Source: Planctomycetes bacterium UBA4800
GTDB taxonomy: Bacteria; Planctomycetota; UBA8108; UBA8890; UBA8898
NCBI GenBank assembly: GCA_002402755.1
Contig: DHGK01000163.1
Span: forward strand, 1-12,141
Direction of reading: 5' to 3'
DNA length: 12,141 nucleotides
This document shows positions 1 through 6,899 of the stretch, one piece after another (position 1 is the first letter of the stretch; each line of letters starts with the position of its first letter). The notes below the pieces were generated by a model, which was not told the origin of the DNA, ran no database searches, and saw only the letters and a list, made by a program, of their open reading frames with translations. The translations under genes and the position numbers were made by a program.

Positions 1-80
1 ATTCGCGATTGAGGAGCGGTCGAAGATGGCGCGAGCCAGGGAGACCAAAATGGGAAGTTATTGTTGCGCGGCCCCTAACG

Positions 81-213
81 TCTCATGTCCCGTTCTCTGT
101 GCCCTCTGTCTTCTCTGTGGTGCATCAGAAAGAGCACCACGAAGGACGCCGGAATGTGATGTACTGAAGGCGGAGATTCGCGCGTTCGGGATGCCCTGTG
201 AACGGCTACGTCT
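81..213 (-). repeat. Dispersed 'CACAGAG' repeat element, left copy
   Basis: Read on the minus strand, this stretch starts with a 19-bp head, CCGTTCACAGGGCATCCCG (205 down to 187), preceded by AGACGTA (213-207). It ends with a run of related 9-mers: CACAGAGAA (119-111), GACAGAGGG (110-102), CACAGAGAA (101-93). Between them lies a perfect stem-loop. Sequences rich in CACAGAG/TTCTCTGTG with a 'CTTCGTGGTG' half are a known kind of dispersed intergenic repeat in many bacterial genomes, often mis-called as short proteins rich in HRE/HRG. The head occurs again at the right edge of the window in opposite orientation, which supports a repeat family. Its base composition is visibly less GC-rich than the neighbouring genes. 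The head overlaps the last codons and stop of the Tat-signal gene. The outer limit near 81 is a guess. Confidence 0.65.
117..140 (-). other. Stem-loop inside the dispersed repeat
   Basis: GTGGTGC (117-123) pairs perfectly with GCACCAC (134-140) around a 10-nt loop. It lies 66-89 bp downstream of the stop of the Tat-signal gene, so it could help end that transcript. However, no T-tract follows it on the minus strand, so it is not a classical intrinsic terminator. It is more likely the structural core of the dispersed element. Confidence 0.5.
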
Positions 214-1657
214 CGACGGCGATCCCGTACATCTGGCAGAACGCGCGAAGCTGCTTCACGTGGTTCCCGTAGAAGATCACCTGGTGCATGCCCTTCACGG
301 TGCAGGCATCCTCGACGCCGTCGACCGTCATCTCGAGGTTCGTGCGGCAGCCGCCCGTCCGCGCGATGTCGGGGCAGCCGGCGATCGTGCCGCCGTAGAT
401 GTGCATGCGCGGCGTCTCGCCCGGCAGGTACTGCGCCAGGGTCACCGCTCGGCCCTTCGGCCACAGGACGCGCGGGACGCATCCCCACCCGGCCTCGGCG
501 TGACTCATCAGGATGTACGGCTCGGCGGGGCCGGACGGGCCGGCGAGCTTGGACGGGCAGGTGCAGTGGGCGCCGAAGTACAGGTTGCGCTCGGTTTCCA
601 TCGAGGCGTTCTGCTGGAAGCCCGGCTTGTCGAAGAGCTGCTGGACGAGCATGAGGGTCAAGGTCGCGCTCAGGTCGGACTGGCACCCCGCCGGGATGCC
701 CTCGTCGCGCAGGCTCATGAAGCCCATGCACGGCGGCACGTGGCGGTGGGGCAGTTGGAGCCCCGGCAGGCAGTCCATCATGAGCGCATCGGCCTGCGTC
801 GAGGCCACGATGCGCTTCAGGGCGAAGTACGCCTTCGCCGCGTCGAAGATGTCGTCGTCCGACGGCTGCAGGACCTGCTGCGCGCCCGAACGGTACGTGC
901 GCGCGAGGTCGGCCGAATCGCCCTTTGCCCTGATGGCGTTGAAAGCGCCGACAAAGCAGGCGCCGGGGATTGTCACGATCTGCGTCCCGAGGCGCGGCAC
1001 CGCGGTCCGGCGCGGGGCCGACCCGGCAATGTTGACGATGCGGCTTTCCCGCATGACGCGGGCGGTCCTGATCATGCGCAGGCCGTAAGCGACGGCGTCG
1101 AGATTGTCGAGCGAGTTGATCAGGTACACGCCCTTCTCGTTCCTGAGCTCGTTGATGTGGTCGACGAGGAGGATGCCCAGCGTCGCCAGCACGACCGACG
1201 GGACCGCGGTTTCCGCGACGATGCGCCTGACGTGCGTCCAGTGGGATTTCTTGAAGGGTATGAGGAGGATCCCGTCGGGCTTGGCCGCCCTCACGCCGGC
1301 GATGAAGCGCGCGACGCTCGCGGGAGCGTCGAGCGGCGCCTCGTCCATGTCGATCCTGATCCCCAGACGCCGCTCCAGCGCCGCCAGCGTCGCCCGGTAC
1401 TCGCGGTGCCGCCCCTCGGCGTCGAAGGTCGCGCCCGGCCAACTGTAGTAGCCGGCCTTTCGGAGCGTCTCGGTCGGCGGGTAGAGAAACGCCCCGCGCA
1501 CGACGGCGATCCTCTTGAGAGGCGCGTCGAGAAACGGCGCTTCCGGCGCCGCCGCGCCGGGCTGCGATGCGCCCGCCGCCGCCGCGGCGACGCCCGCGGT
1601 TTTCAAGAAACTCCGGCGGGAGGGCTCCTGCGGTCGATCGATGCGCACCAGCTTCAT
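206..1657 (-). CDS. Tat-exported protein with L-fucose-isomerase-like C-terminal region
   Basis: A 483-aa protein starting at ATG 1657, chosen because AAAAGGAGGT lies just upstream and because the N-terminus then begins with a Tat signal: SRRSFLK (residues 13-19) followed by an Ala-rich hydrophobic stretch to about residue 38. A longer reading frame up to 1819 adds 54 residues with no likely function. The body resembles the fucose/arabinose isomerase fold. It has an N-terminal Rossmann-like half with KPDGILLIPF (126-135). The C-terminal half carries RDEGIPAGCQSD (317-328), AHCTCP (363-368) and GMHQVIFYGNHV (456-467), which resemble metal- and substrate-site regions of that family. Cysteines are frequent (positions 296, 310, 325, 365, 367, 393, 428, 437, 452 and 474 among others). 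The substrate is unknown. Tat export would place it outside the cytoplasm as a folded protein, odd for a sugar isomerase, so it may be a binding protein or a different enzyme on the same fold. It lies 180 bp downstream of the radical SAM gene on the same strand. Confidence 0.8.
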   Translation of the reverse strand: MKLVRIDRPQEPSRRSFLKTAGVAAAAAGASQPGAAAPEAPFLDAPLKRIAVVRGAFLYPPTETLRKAGYYSWPGATFDAEGRHREYRATLAALERRLGIRIDMDEAPLDAPASVARFIAGVRAAKPDGILLIPFKKSHWTHVRRIVAETAVPSVVLATLGILLVDHINELRNEKGVYLINSLDNLDAVAYGLRMIRTARVMRESRIVNIAGSAPRRTAVPRLGTQIVTIPGACFVGAFNAIRAKGDSADLARTYRSGAQQVLQPSDDDIFDAAKAYFALKRIVASTQADALMMDCLPGLQLPHRHVPPCMGFMSLRDEGIPAGCQSDLSATLTLMLVQQLFDKPGFQQNASMETERNLYFGAHCTCPSKLAGPSGPAEPYILMSHAEAGWGCVPRVLWPKGRAVTLAQYLPGETPRMHIYGGTIAGCPDIARTGGCRTNLEMTVDGVEDACTVKGMHQVIFYGNHVKQLRAFCQMYGIAVET

Positions 1658-1717
1658 GCGACCTCCTTTTCCGCGGGTCCCGAATGCGGAGACCCGCCCT
1701 GCGACTCCACAAGCTTC

Positions 1718-1723
1718 ATTGTA
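1718..1723 (-). promoter_or_regulatory. Candidate -10 box for the Tat-signal gene
   Basis: TACAAT on the minus strand (5 of 6 to consensus) lies about 60 bp before the ATG at 1657. No good -35 hexamer sits at the usual distance, so it is either activator-dependent or chance. It suggests the Tat-signal gene could be transcribed apart from the radical SAM gene. Confidence 0.3.
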
Positions 1724-1816
1724 CCTGCAGCCGATGGGCGCGGGTAGAGCGCGCGAGGAGGAGCGCTTCCAGACGGGGTCTGAAGAATTCGATCGTGCGG
1801 CCGCGGCTTCCCCGCG

Positions 1817-1836
1817 CACCGCGCAGGCCGGCGGTG
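1817..1836 (-). terminator. Weak hairpin just after the radical SAM stop codon
   Basis: On the minus strand CACCGC and GCGGTG form a perfect 6-bp stem around an 8-nt loop, beginning one base after the TGA at 1840-1838. No T-run follows it. It may attenuate read-through into the Tat-signal gene, but in GC-rich DNA a stem this short can arise by chance. Confidence 0.25.
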
Positions 1837-1837
1837 T

Positions 1838-3448
1838 TCACGGGCGTTGAGCCTGCGAGGATCGGTCCGCCGTCGTGCGGGCATCGCGCGCCGCGCCGGC
1901 CCGCAGCAGTTCGATGTTCCCGGCCATCACCCCGGCAACGAACTTCGTCTGCGGGCCGAAATGCAGGTACATCGCCATGAGGTTGACGATGGTCTCGGCA
2001 GCGGAAACCCGCGTGAGCAGCACGACCAGGAGGTTCCTCCAGAAGTAGTACATGCTGGAAGGGCGGAGGCCCAGCGTGACCGCGATGTGGAGAAAGGCCC
2101 TGCCGTAGCGGAATCTTCGCCTCCACGAGGACTTGCATCGATGGTGGATCTCGAGGGCCTTGCTCAAGCGCAAGCACCGGTCGAAGTAGTTCCCCGTCGA
2201 GTACACCGTCTTCAGCACGTGGAGGAGATCGCCGAGGATCTCCTCCTTCGGTCGCCGGGGGATGAAGTTGAGGCCGCTCGACGTCTGGTCCACTTCGTTC
2301 GTCTCGCGGACCGCGCTCAGCCGGCCGTTGTCTCCGAGCAGCCGGCGCTCTTCCCGCAGCCGCCGGGTCAACTGGGTGTTGGGCAGGGCGAACAGCAGGC
2401 CGACCATGGACATGACGATTCTGCCGCGTTCGATGATGTCGACGATCTTCCTCGCGGTGTCGCTGGTCTCGCCGTCGAATCCCAGGATAAACCCCCCGTT
2501 CACGATGATCCCGTAACGATGGATCCTGTGCAGATCATCGACGATGTTCCGCGCGAGGTTCGTCTGCTTGTGCATCGAGGCCAGGACCTCGCTGTCGGGA
2601 GATTCAATGCCCACGAAGACGTAACGGAAATCGGCGTCCCGCATCAGGCCCAGCATCTCGTCGTCGTCGGCGAGGTTGATGGAGGCTTCCGTGGAGAAGA
2701 AGAAGGGATAACCGTGATCCCGGGACCAGTCCCTCACGGCCCTGAGGACCTCCTTCGCCCGAGCCTTCTGTCCGATGAAGTTGTCGTCCACGAAGTCCAC
2801 GTGGCCGCGGTGGCCCAGCCGGTAGAGCGCGTCCAGCTCCGCGACGATCTGCCGAGGCGTCTTGGTCCTCGGCGTTCTGCCGTAGAGCTCGATGATGTCG
2901 CAGAACTCGCAGTTGTACGGGCAGCCGCGCGAGAACTGGACTCCGATCATGAGGTAGTTCCCGAACTCCAGGAGATCGAAGCGGGGGACGACGGTCTTCG
3001 TCAAGTCCGGCTTCTCGGCGCACACGTAGGTGCCGCCCGCGGCGCCGCGCGCGAGGTCGGCGAGGAACAGCGGCAGGGAACACTCCGCCTCCCCCAGGAC
3101 GAGGTAATCGGCGGAGCGGTACACCTCGGGCTGCGAGGTGGGATCGGGGCCGCCTGCAACCACCTTCCTGCCGCGGGAATGGACCCGCTCGATGAGCCGC
3201 AGGAACCCTGATTGCTGGGGCAGCATGCCTCCGATGAACACCAGATCCGCCCAGTCGATGTCCGCGTCGTCCAGGGTGGTGGTGTTCAGGTCGCGCAGTC
3301 GCAATTGCCATTCCCCGGGCAAGAGCGCGGCCATGGTGATCATGCCCAGAGGCGATGCCGGGTACCGGGCTCCCATCAACCGGCAGACGGCCTTGTAGTT
3401 CCAGAATCCCATGGCCGAGAATTCCGGGTAGAGCAGCAACGCGTTCAT
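1838..3448 (-). CDS. B12-binding-type radical SAM protein, DUF4070/HpnP-like
   Basis: A 536-aa protein. Residues 1-135 form a cobalamin-binding-like Rossmann domain (ADLVFIGGM at 67-75, KVVAGGPDPTSQPEVY at 95-110, LVLGEAE at 116-122) without a clear DxHxxG motif, as is usual in this subgroup. The radical SAM core follows: QFSRGCPYNCEFCDII contains the [4Fe-4S] CxxxCxxC cysteines (176, 180, 183), then VDDNFIG, STEAS, FVGIESPD and GFILGFDGE. The last ~130 residues are a basic, partly hydrophobic DUF4070-type tail. The family includes HpnP, the hopanoid C-2 methylase, so methylation of an unactivated carbon is possible. No hopanoid gene is present here and the substrate is unknown. ATG 3448 fits the family start (LLLYPEF); the ribosome-binding site is weak. 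It is divergent from the glycosidase-like gene and lies upstream of the Tat-signal gene. Confidence 0.88.
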   Translation of the reverse strand: MNALLLYPEFSAMGFWNYKAVCRLMGARYPASPLGMITMAALLPGEWQLRLRDLNTTTLDDADIDWADLVFIGGMLPQQSGFLRLIERVHSRGRKVVAGGPDPTSQPEVYRSADYLVLGEAECSLPLFLADLARGAAGGTYVCAEKPDLTKTVVPRFDLLEFGNYLMIGVQFSRGCPYNCEFCDIIELYGRTPRTKTPRQIVAELDALYRLGHRGHVDFVDDNFIGQKARAKEVLRAVRDWSRDHGYPFFFSTEASINLADDDEMLGLMRDADFRYVFVGIESPDSEVLASMHKQTNLARNIVDDLHRIHRYGIIVNGGFILGFDGETSDTARKIVDIIERGRIVMSMVGLLFALPNTQLTRRLREERRLLGDNGRLSAVRETNEVDQTSSGLNFIPRRPKEEILGDLLHVLKTVYSTGNYFDRCLRLSKALEIHHRCKSSWRRRFRYGRAFLHIAVTLGLRPSSMYYFWRNLLVVLLTRVSAAETIVNLMAMYLHFGPQTKFVAGVMAGNIELLRAGAARDARTTADRSSQAQRP

Positions 3449-3682
3449 GGCAGTGTGTTTCCGATGCGATCGTGTATCACGGCCGGGGAACCAAGGCCGG
3501 CGGTCCTGTGATGTGGGCTGTCGCTCGCGCTCTCATCGGCCTCCATGCTACCGGCCGGCCCCTTGGCGGTCAATCCGCGGCGGCGATAGCGGTTCGACGT
3601 CTCCGGCGGGCACGCGAGCGGCGCACGGAAAAGCCGGCGCGTCGCCGCATGAGATGCAGGCGGATCCCGGCGCCGCGCGCGC

Positions 3683-3710
3683 TTGACGCCCGGAGCGGCG
3701 GACATACCAT
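3683..3710 (+). promoter_or_regulatory. Candidate sigma70-type promoter for the glycosidase-like gene
   Basis: TTGACG (3683-3688; 5 of 6) and TACCAT (3705-3710; 4 of 6) are 16 bp apart. A transcript starting near 3717 would have a leader of about 19 nt holding AAGGAGG (3726-3731 region) before ATG 3736. The rest of the 3449-3735 divergent region shows no gene. On the minus side I found only a poor TGATAC-type box for the radical SAM gene. Confidence 0.4.
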
Positions 3711-3735
3711 GAAGAGGGCTGGACAAGGAGGCGCG

Positions 3736-6087
3736 ATGAAGCTCGTGACCGCGTTCGTCTTCGCATTGCCGGGCGGCGCAGCCGCGGCCGCGGCCGTGGT
3801 GGCCGTCATGCGGCCGCGAGCCGCTTCATTCCCGTTGATCTTGTCGCTTGCGTGCGCGCTCTTGCCGGGTCTTCGCGCCGACGTTCTCATCCTCGATGAC
3901 GCGCTCCAGGGTTCCACCGAGGGCGCCAGAACGGGCGGCGCCTTCGTCGAGGGCGGGTGGAAGGTCACGGGGCCGCACGACTGCATCTGGTGGCACGTCC
4001 CGACCATCGCCGCGGGCGCGGTCGAGTGGGAGGTGCGCGGCCTGAGGCCGGCCGAGAGCCGCGCGGGTCTCGAGGACAAGGCCGAGATCTTCCACATGTA
4101 CGACTGGACCGCCGGCGACTCCGACACGAGGTACGTCGGCGGGTACCGCGAAAACCCGTGGAAGCATTTCGTGCGCAAGATCGGCCGCGCCGGGGGGACG
4201 GTCGATGCGATGGAGATCGTCTGGAAGATCGCCGACGCGTACGTCGAGCCCGACACCGCGGCGCTCTCGTGGAATCCGAACGCCGCCTACCGCTTTCGCG
4301 AGGAGTGGGAGCCGCGCGGCGCGAGCTCGGTGTTCCGCACGTACCGCGACGGCGTCCTGATCATGACGAAGACGCTCCCGGGCGTGTACGCGCCCGCGGG
4401 GCACAGCATCAGAATCGGCGCGAGCACGCGGAGAGCCGCGGATGCCGGCGCGCCGATCGACGCCGTGTACCGCAACGTCAAGGTCTGGGACCGCACGCAG
4501 AAACCGCCGGGCGCGCCGGCCGTCGCCGCGCCGGCCCTCGGCGAGACGGTCCGGACGCCCTGCGCGTTCGTCGCGTGGAGCGGCGATGCCTTCTCGCGGT
4601 ACCGCGTGCGCATCACGGCCGCGGACGATGCCGAATCCGGCATCGTCTGGGACTCGGGAGACGTCGCCGCGGGCGGCGCCTTCGCGTGGACCGGCGCGCT
4701 CGAGGACGCGGGCCGGTACTTCGTCTTCGTCAGGCTCGGCAACGCGCTCGGCTGGGGTCCCTGGAACGCCGGGGGCCGCTCCTTCAGCGTCGACACCTCG
4801 CGGCCGCCTCCCGCGGCCACGCCCGTCCGGATCCTCGACCGTTCGGCCGTCGATGCGGCCGGCCCGTTCCTGGGTCTCGGAGCGACGTACATGCAGGCGC
4901 TCCGGCGCTGCAAGTACGACCGCGCGCGGCTGCATCGCGACCTGGCGTTTCTCTCCAGGTGCGGCTTCAACTACGTGCGCGTCCTCTCCATGGTCGGGTG
5001 GTACCCGTACTGGGAAGGCTGCGAGATCGCGCCCGTCGCGTTCACGAGCCGGGACGGCCGCGCGGTGGCGGCCTGGCCCGACTACCGGCGGCAGCTCTCG
5101 GATCTGATCGACATCGTCGCCGAGCACGGGATGCGCACGCAGATCACGATCTTCGCCGACGCGCAGCTCATGCCGCGCAAGGAGGCGCGGATCGAGCACA
5201 TGGCCGCGCTGCTCGAGTTGCTTGCCGGCCGCGAGGGGAAGATCATGCTTCTGGAGGTCGCCAACGAGGCCTGGCAGAACGGTTTCCCGGGCCGCGAGGG
5301 CATCGCGGACCTCCGGGAGTTCGGGAAGTACCTTGCCGACCGGACGAGCATCCCCGTCGCCCTCAGCGCCCCGCCGGGCGGCACGAACGCCGTCCTCCAG
5401 GAGCTGTACTGTGGGAGCACGGCGGACATCGCGACGGAGCATTTCAGCCGCGACATCGGCACCGTGGAAGGCGGATGGCTTCCGGTCCGCGACTGCTGGC
5501 GCGTCGCGGACATTGCGGGCCTGCCGCCCGCGAGCAGCAACGAGCCGATCGGGCCGGGCTCGTCGGTCAGCGCCGAGAACGATCCGATCAAGCTCGTGTC
5601 GGCGGCGGTCTTCGCGTACATCGCGGGGCTGCCCTTCTACGTCTTTCACTCGTCGGCCGGCGTCAAGGGGCTGGAGCCCTTCGAGTCGATGGCCGGCGCC
5701 GGCGACTACCTGCACCTGCGCGCGATCCTGCCGCCCGATCTTCCGAGCTGGGCGCGAAACGACGGCGTGCAGCCCGAGGCGCCCTTCCGCGTCCACTGCG
5801 ATGACCGGCCCGACTGCTACTGGCCGGATCATCCCGGCGCGACGCGCGGCTGCGTGCGGGCCTGCGGCGCGGCGAAGGGCGCCGTGTTCGTCGCGTTCCC
5901 CATGGGCATCCTCGACGGCGGAGTCGAGCTCGAGGCGCGACGCGCGATGGCGTTTCGGGTCCTGGACCCGCTCTCGGGAGCGGTCGTCCACGACATGACG
6001 AGTAACGCGGGGGAGCGCTTCGTTCTGTCGAAGGGGCCGGGAGCGTACATCATCAAGGGAAGGTACATCGAGGCGGCGCCTCGCTGA
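3736..6087 (+). CDS. Secreted three-domain protein with GH-A-like barrel
   Basis: A 783-aa protein. ATG 3736 is preceded by AAGGAGG at a 4-nt spacing. An in-frame ATG at 3808 would give a cleaner signal peptide (MRPRAASFPLILSLACALLPGLRA); the first start gives two hydrophobic stretches (residues 4-24 and 32-47). Residues ~50-252 look like a LamG/concanavalin-type beta domain (FRTYRDGVLIMTKTL, YRNVKVWD). Residues ~262-353 look FN3-like (YRVRITAAD, WDSGDV, GRYFVFVRLGNALGWGPW, FSVDTS). Residues ~375-660 resemble a clan GH-A (beta/alpha)8 barrel: GFNYVRVLSM, then MRTQITIFAD, then LLEVANEAWQNGF with N510-E511 as the likely acid/base pair. ATEHFSRD (566-573) and SSNEPIGPG (600-608) follow, with E603 the best nucleophile candidate. 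A short C-terminal beta region (~712-780) ends the protein. Role inferred: extracellular or periplasmic glycan cleavage or binding. I cannot name a GH family, and the substrate is unknown. It has no same-strand partner in this window. Confidence 0.75.
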   Translation: MKLVTAFVFALPGGAAAAAAVVAVMRPRAASFPLILSLACALLPGLRADVLILDDALQGSTEGARTGGAFVEGGWKVTGPHDCIWWHVPTIAAGAVEWEVRGLRPAESRAGLEDKAEIFHMYDWTAGDSDTRYVGGYRENPWKHFVRKIGRAGGTVDAMEIVWKIADAYVEPDTAALSWNPNAAYRFREEWEPRGASSVFRTYRDGVLIMTKTLPGVYAPAGHSIRIGASTRRAADAGAPIDAVYRNVKVWDRTQKPPGAPAVAAPALGETVRTPCAFVAWSGDAFSRYRVRITAADDAESGIVWDSGDVAAGGAFAWTGALEDAGRYFVFVRLGNALGWGPWNAGGRSFSVDTSRPPPAATPVRILDRSAVDAAGPFLGLGATYMQALRRCKYDRARLHRDLAFLSRCGFNYVRVLSMVGWYPYWEGCEIAPVAFTSRDGRAVAAWPDYRRQLSDLIDIVAEHGMRTQITIFADAQLMPRKEARIEHMAALLELLAGREGKIMLLEVANEAWQNGFPGREGIADLREFGKYLADRTSIPVALSAPPGGTNAVLQELYCGSTADIATEHFSRDIGTVEGGWLPVRDCWRVADIAGLPPASSNEPIGPGSSVSAENDPIKLVSAAVFAYIAGLPFYVFHSSAGVKGLEPFESMAGAGDYLHLRAILPPDLPSWARNDGVQPEAPFRVHCDDRPDCYWPDHPGATRGCVRACGAAKGAVFVAFPMGILDGGVELEARRAMAFRVLDPLSGAVVHDMTSNAGERFVLSKGPGAYIIKGRYIEAAPR

Positions 6088-6169
6088 GCTCCCGAGATCG
6101 CCCGCCGGAGCGCCGCGACGCCGCGTATCGAGATCGTCCGGCCTGCCGCAGCCTCCCGGCGGCCGCGCT

Positions 6170-6658
6170 TCAGTGCGGCGTATCGTCGATGGCGGCGAGC
6201 GCCTTCTTGACGGCCAGGGCCTTCTCCAGGATCGGCAGGGAGGCGAGGTCCTTCTCGCGCCGCGCCGCGCGCTTGCTCTTGATGACGTCCTCCAGCGCGG
6301 CGATGCGCAGCACGCTGCCGCCGATGGCGATCTTGTCGGCTCGCGAACGCAGCGACTCGAACGAGCGGATTCCGTGCATTCGCGAGACGAAATCGATCTG
6401 CACGTCTTCGGTGATCAGGCGATACATGTCCGATGCAGGCAGGAAGGGTTGGCTGAGATGCCCGCCGAGCGCCTCAGCGAGCCGGCGGAGCTTGTCGAAG
6501 TTCCGCTTCGTCTTCCGGAACATGAAGTCGACAGCGATGGTCGTGACGGGCGCGCCCTGCAGCGCCGCGGCGCTGTTGCCGATGACGATGCACTCCAGCC
6601 CCGCCTTCTCGATGGCGCGCGCGACGACCGCGAGCAGGGGCGCAGCTATCTTGCCCAT
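6170..6658 (-). CDS. AbiEii/DUF6036-type nucleotidyltransferase-like protein
   Basis: A 162-aa protein starting at ATG 6658, with GGGGAAG seven bases upstream. A start at 6724 would only add residues lying inside the upstream gene. Residues 22-36 (ECIVIGNSAAALQGA) match the helix-turn that opens the minimal nucleotidyltransferase fold. TTIAVDFMF (39-47) occupies the catalytic strand, and VQIDF (86-90) offers the third acidic position, D89. The C-terminal stretch LRIAALEDVIKSKRAARREKDLASLPIL (118-145) is very typical of the DUF6036/AbiEii-like group. Such proteins are often toxins or partners in toxin-antitoxin or phage-defence pairs. The first Asp of the usual DxD is Ala here (A42-V43-D44), so activity is uncertain. 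It overlaps the preceding small gene by 13 bp, implying translational coupling, and converges on the glycosidase-like gene. Confidence 0.78.
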   Translation of the reverse strand: MGKIAAPLLAVVARAIEKAGLECIVIGNSAAALQGAPVTTIAVDFMFRKTKRNFDKLRRLAEALGGHLSQPFLPASDMYRLITEDVQIDFVSRMHGIRSFESLRSRADKIAIGGSVLRIAALEDVIKSKRAARREKDLASLPILEKALAVKKALAAIDDTPH

Positions 6659-6822
6659 CGGTTCTTCCCCACGCGCTTCAAGAGGAAATCCCCGGGGTCC
6701 TTCTTCGGGCGGAAGAGATTCCACAGGATCAAGCGCAGGTCCTCGGGGGAGATGTGCGTGAGCCGCGGCCCGATGCGGGCCGCCGCGTTCTCGATTTTTC
6801 GGGCGAGCGCAGCCGGCGTCAT
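6646..6822 (-). CDS. Small basic protein paired with the nucleotidyltransferase
   Basis: A 58-aa protein (MTPAALARKIE... to ...KNRWAR) that I do not recognise as a named family. ATG 6822 is preferred: AAGGAAAG stands upstream at a good distance, while an in-frame ATG at 6846 lies inside the predicted -10 box and so could not be on that transcript. The first half looks helical (ALARKIENAAARI). The second has HISPEDLRLILWNLF, then a basic, Pro/Gly-containing tail (RPKKDPGDFLLKRVGKNRWAR). Its 3' end overlaps the nucleotidyltransferase gene by 13 bp, the arrangement expected of a coupled two-gene module, with this protein the natural candidate for antitoxin or regulatory partner. That role is inference only. 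It is real rather than a shadow because it has its own promoter, ribosome-binding site and a non-repetitive composition. Confidence 0.65.
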   Translation of the reverse strand: MTPAALARKIENAAARIGPRLTHISPEDLRLILWNLFRPKKDPGDFLLKRVGKNRWAR

Positions 6823-6844
6823 GTCAGGTTCTTTCCTTCGGCTC

Positions 6845-6872
6845 ATTATCTTCGCGGCCGCGCGGCGGTCAA
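6845..6872 (-). promoter_or_regulatory. Promoter of the small-protein/nucleotidyltransferase pair
   Basis: On the minus strand TTGACC (6872-6867; 5 of 6) and GATAAT (6850-6845; 5 of 6) are separated by 16 bp. The expected start is near 6838, giving a leader of roughly 15 nt that holds AAGGAAAG before ATG 6822. It is the best-formed promoter in the window and implies that this pair is not simply the tail of the pgsA-pgpA operon. Confidence 0.55.
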
Positions 6873-6899
6873 GCCGTGCGACGCGCACCTTCGCGCGCC

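Noticed and set aside
26..1747. A plus-strand open frame of 573 codons opposite the Tat-signal gene
   Set aside because: Antisense shadow in GC-rich DNA: compositionally biased, no motif, no ribosome-binding site, and the minus strand has a clear Tat signal and conserved motifs.
3826..5991. A minus-strand open frame of 721 codons opposite the glycosidase-like gene
   Set aside because: Shadow of the real plus-strand frame; composition is biased to R, A, D, V, G, P with no recognisable domain.
6093..6169. Possible bidirectional terminator between the converging glycosidase-like and nucleotidyltransferase genes
   Set aside because: Only a 7-bp CCGCCGG/CCGGCGG pairing with a 47-base loop, a 5-bp GCCGC/GCGGC stem, and a direct repeat of CGAGATCG are present. 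None has the form of a terminator.
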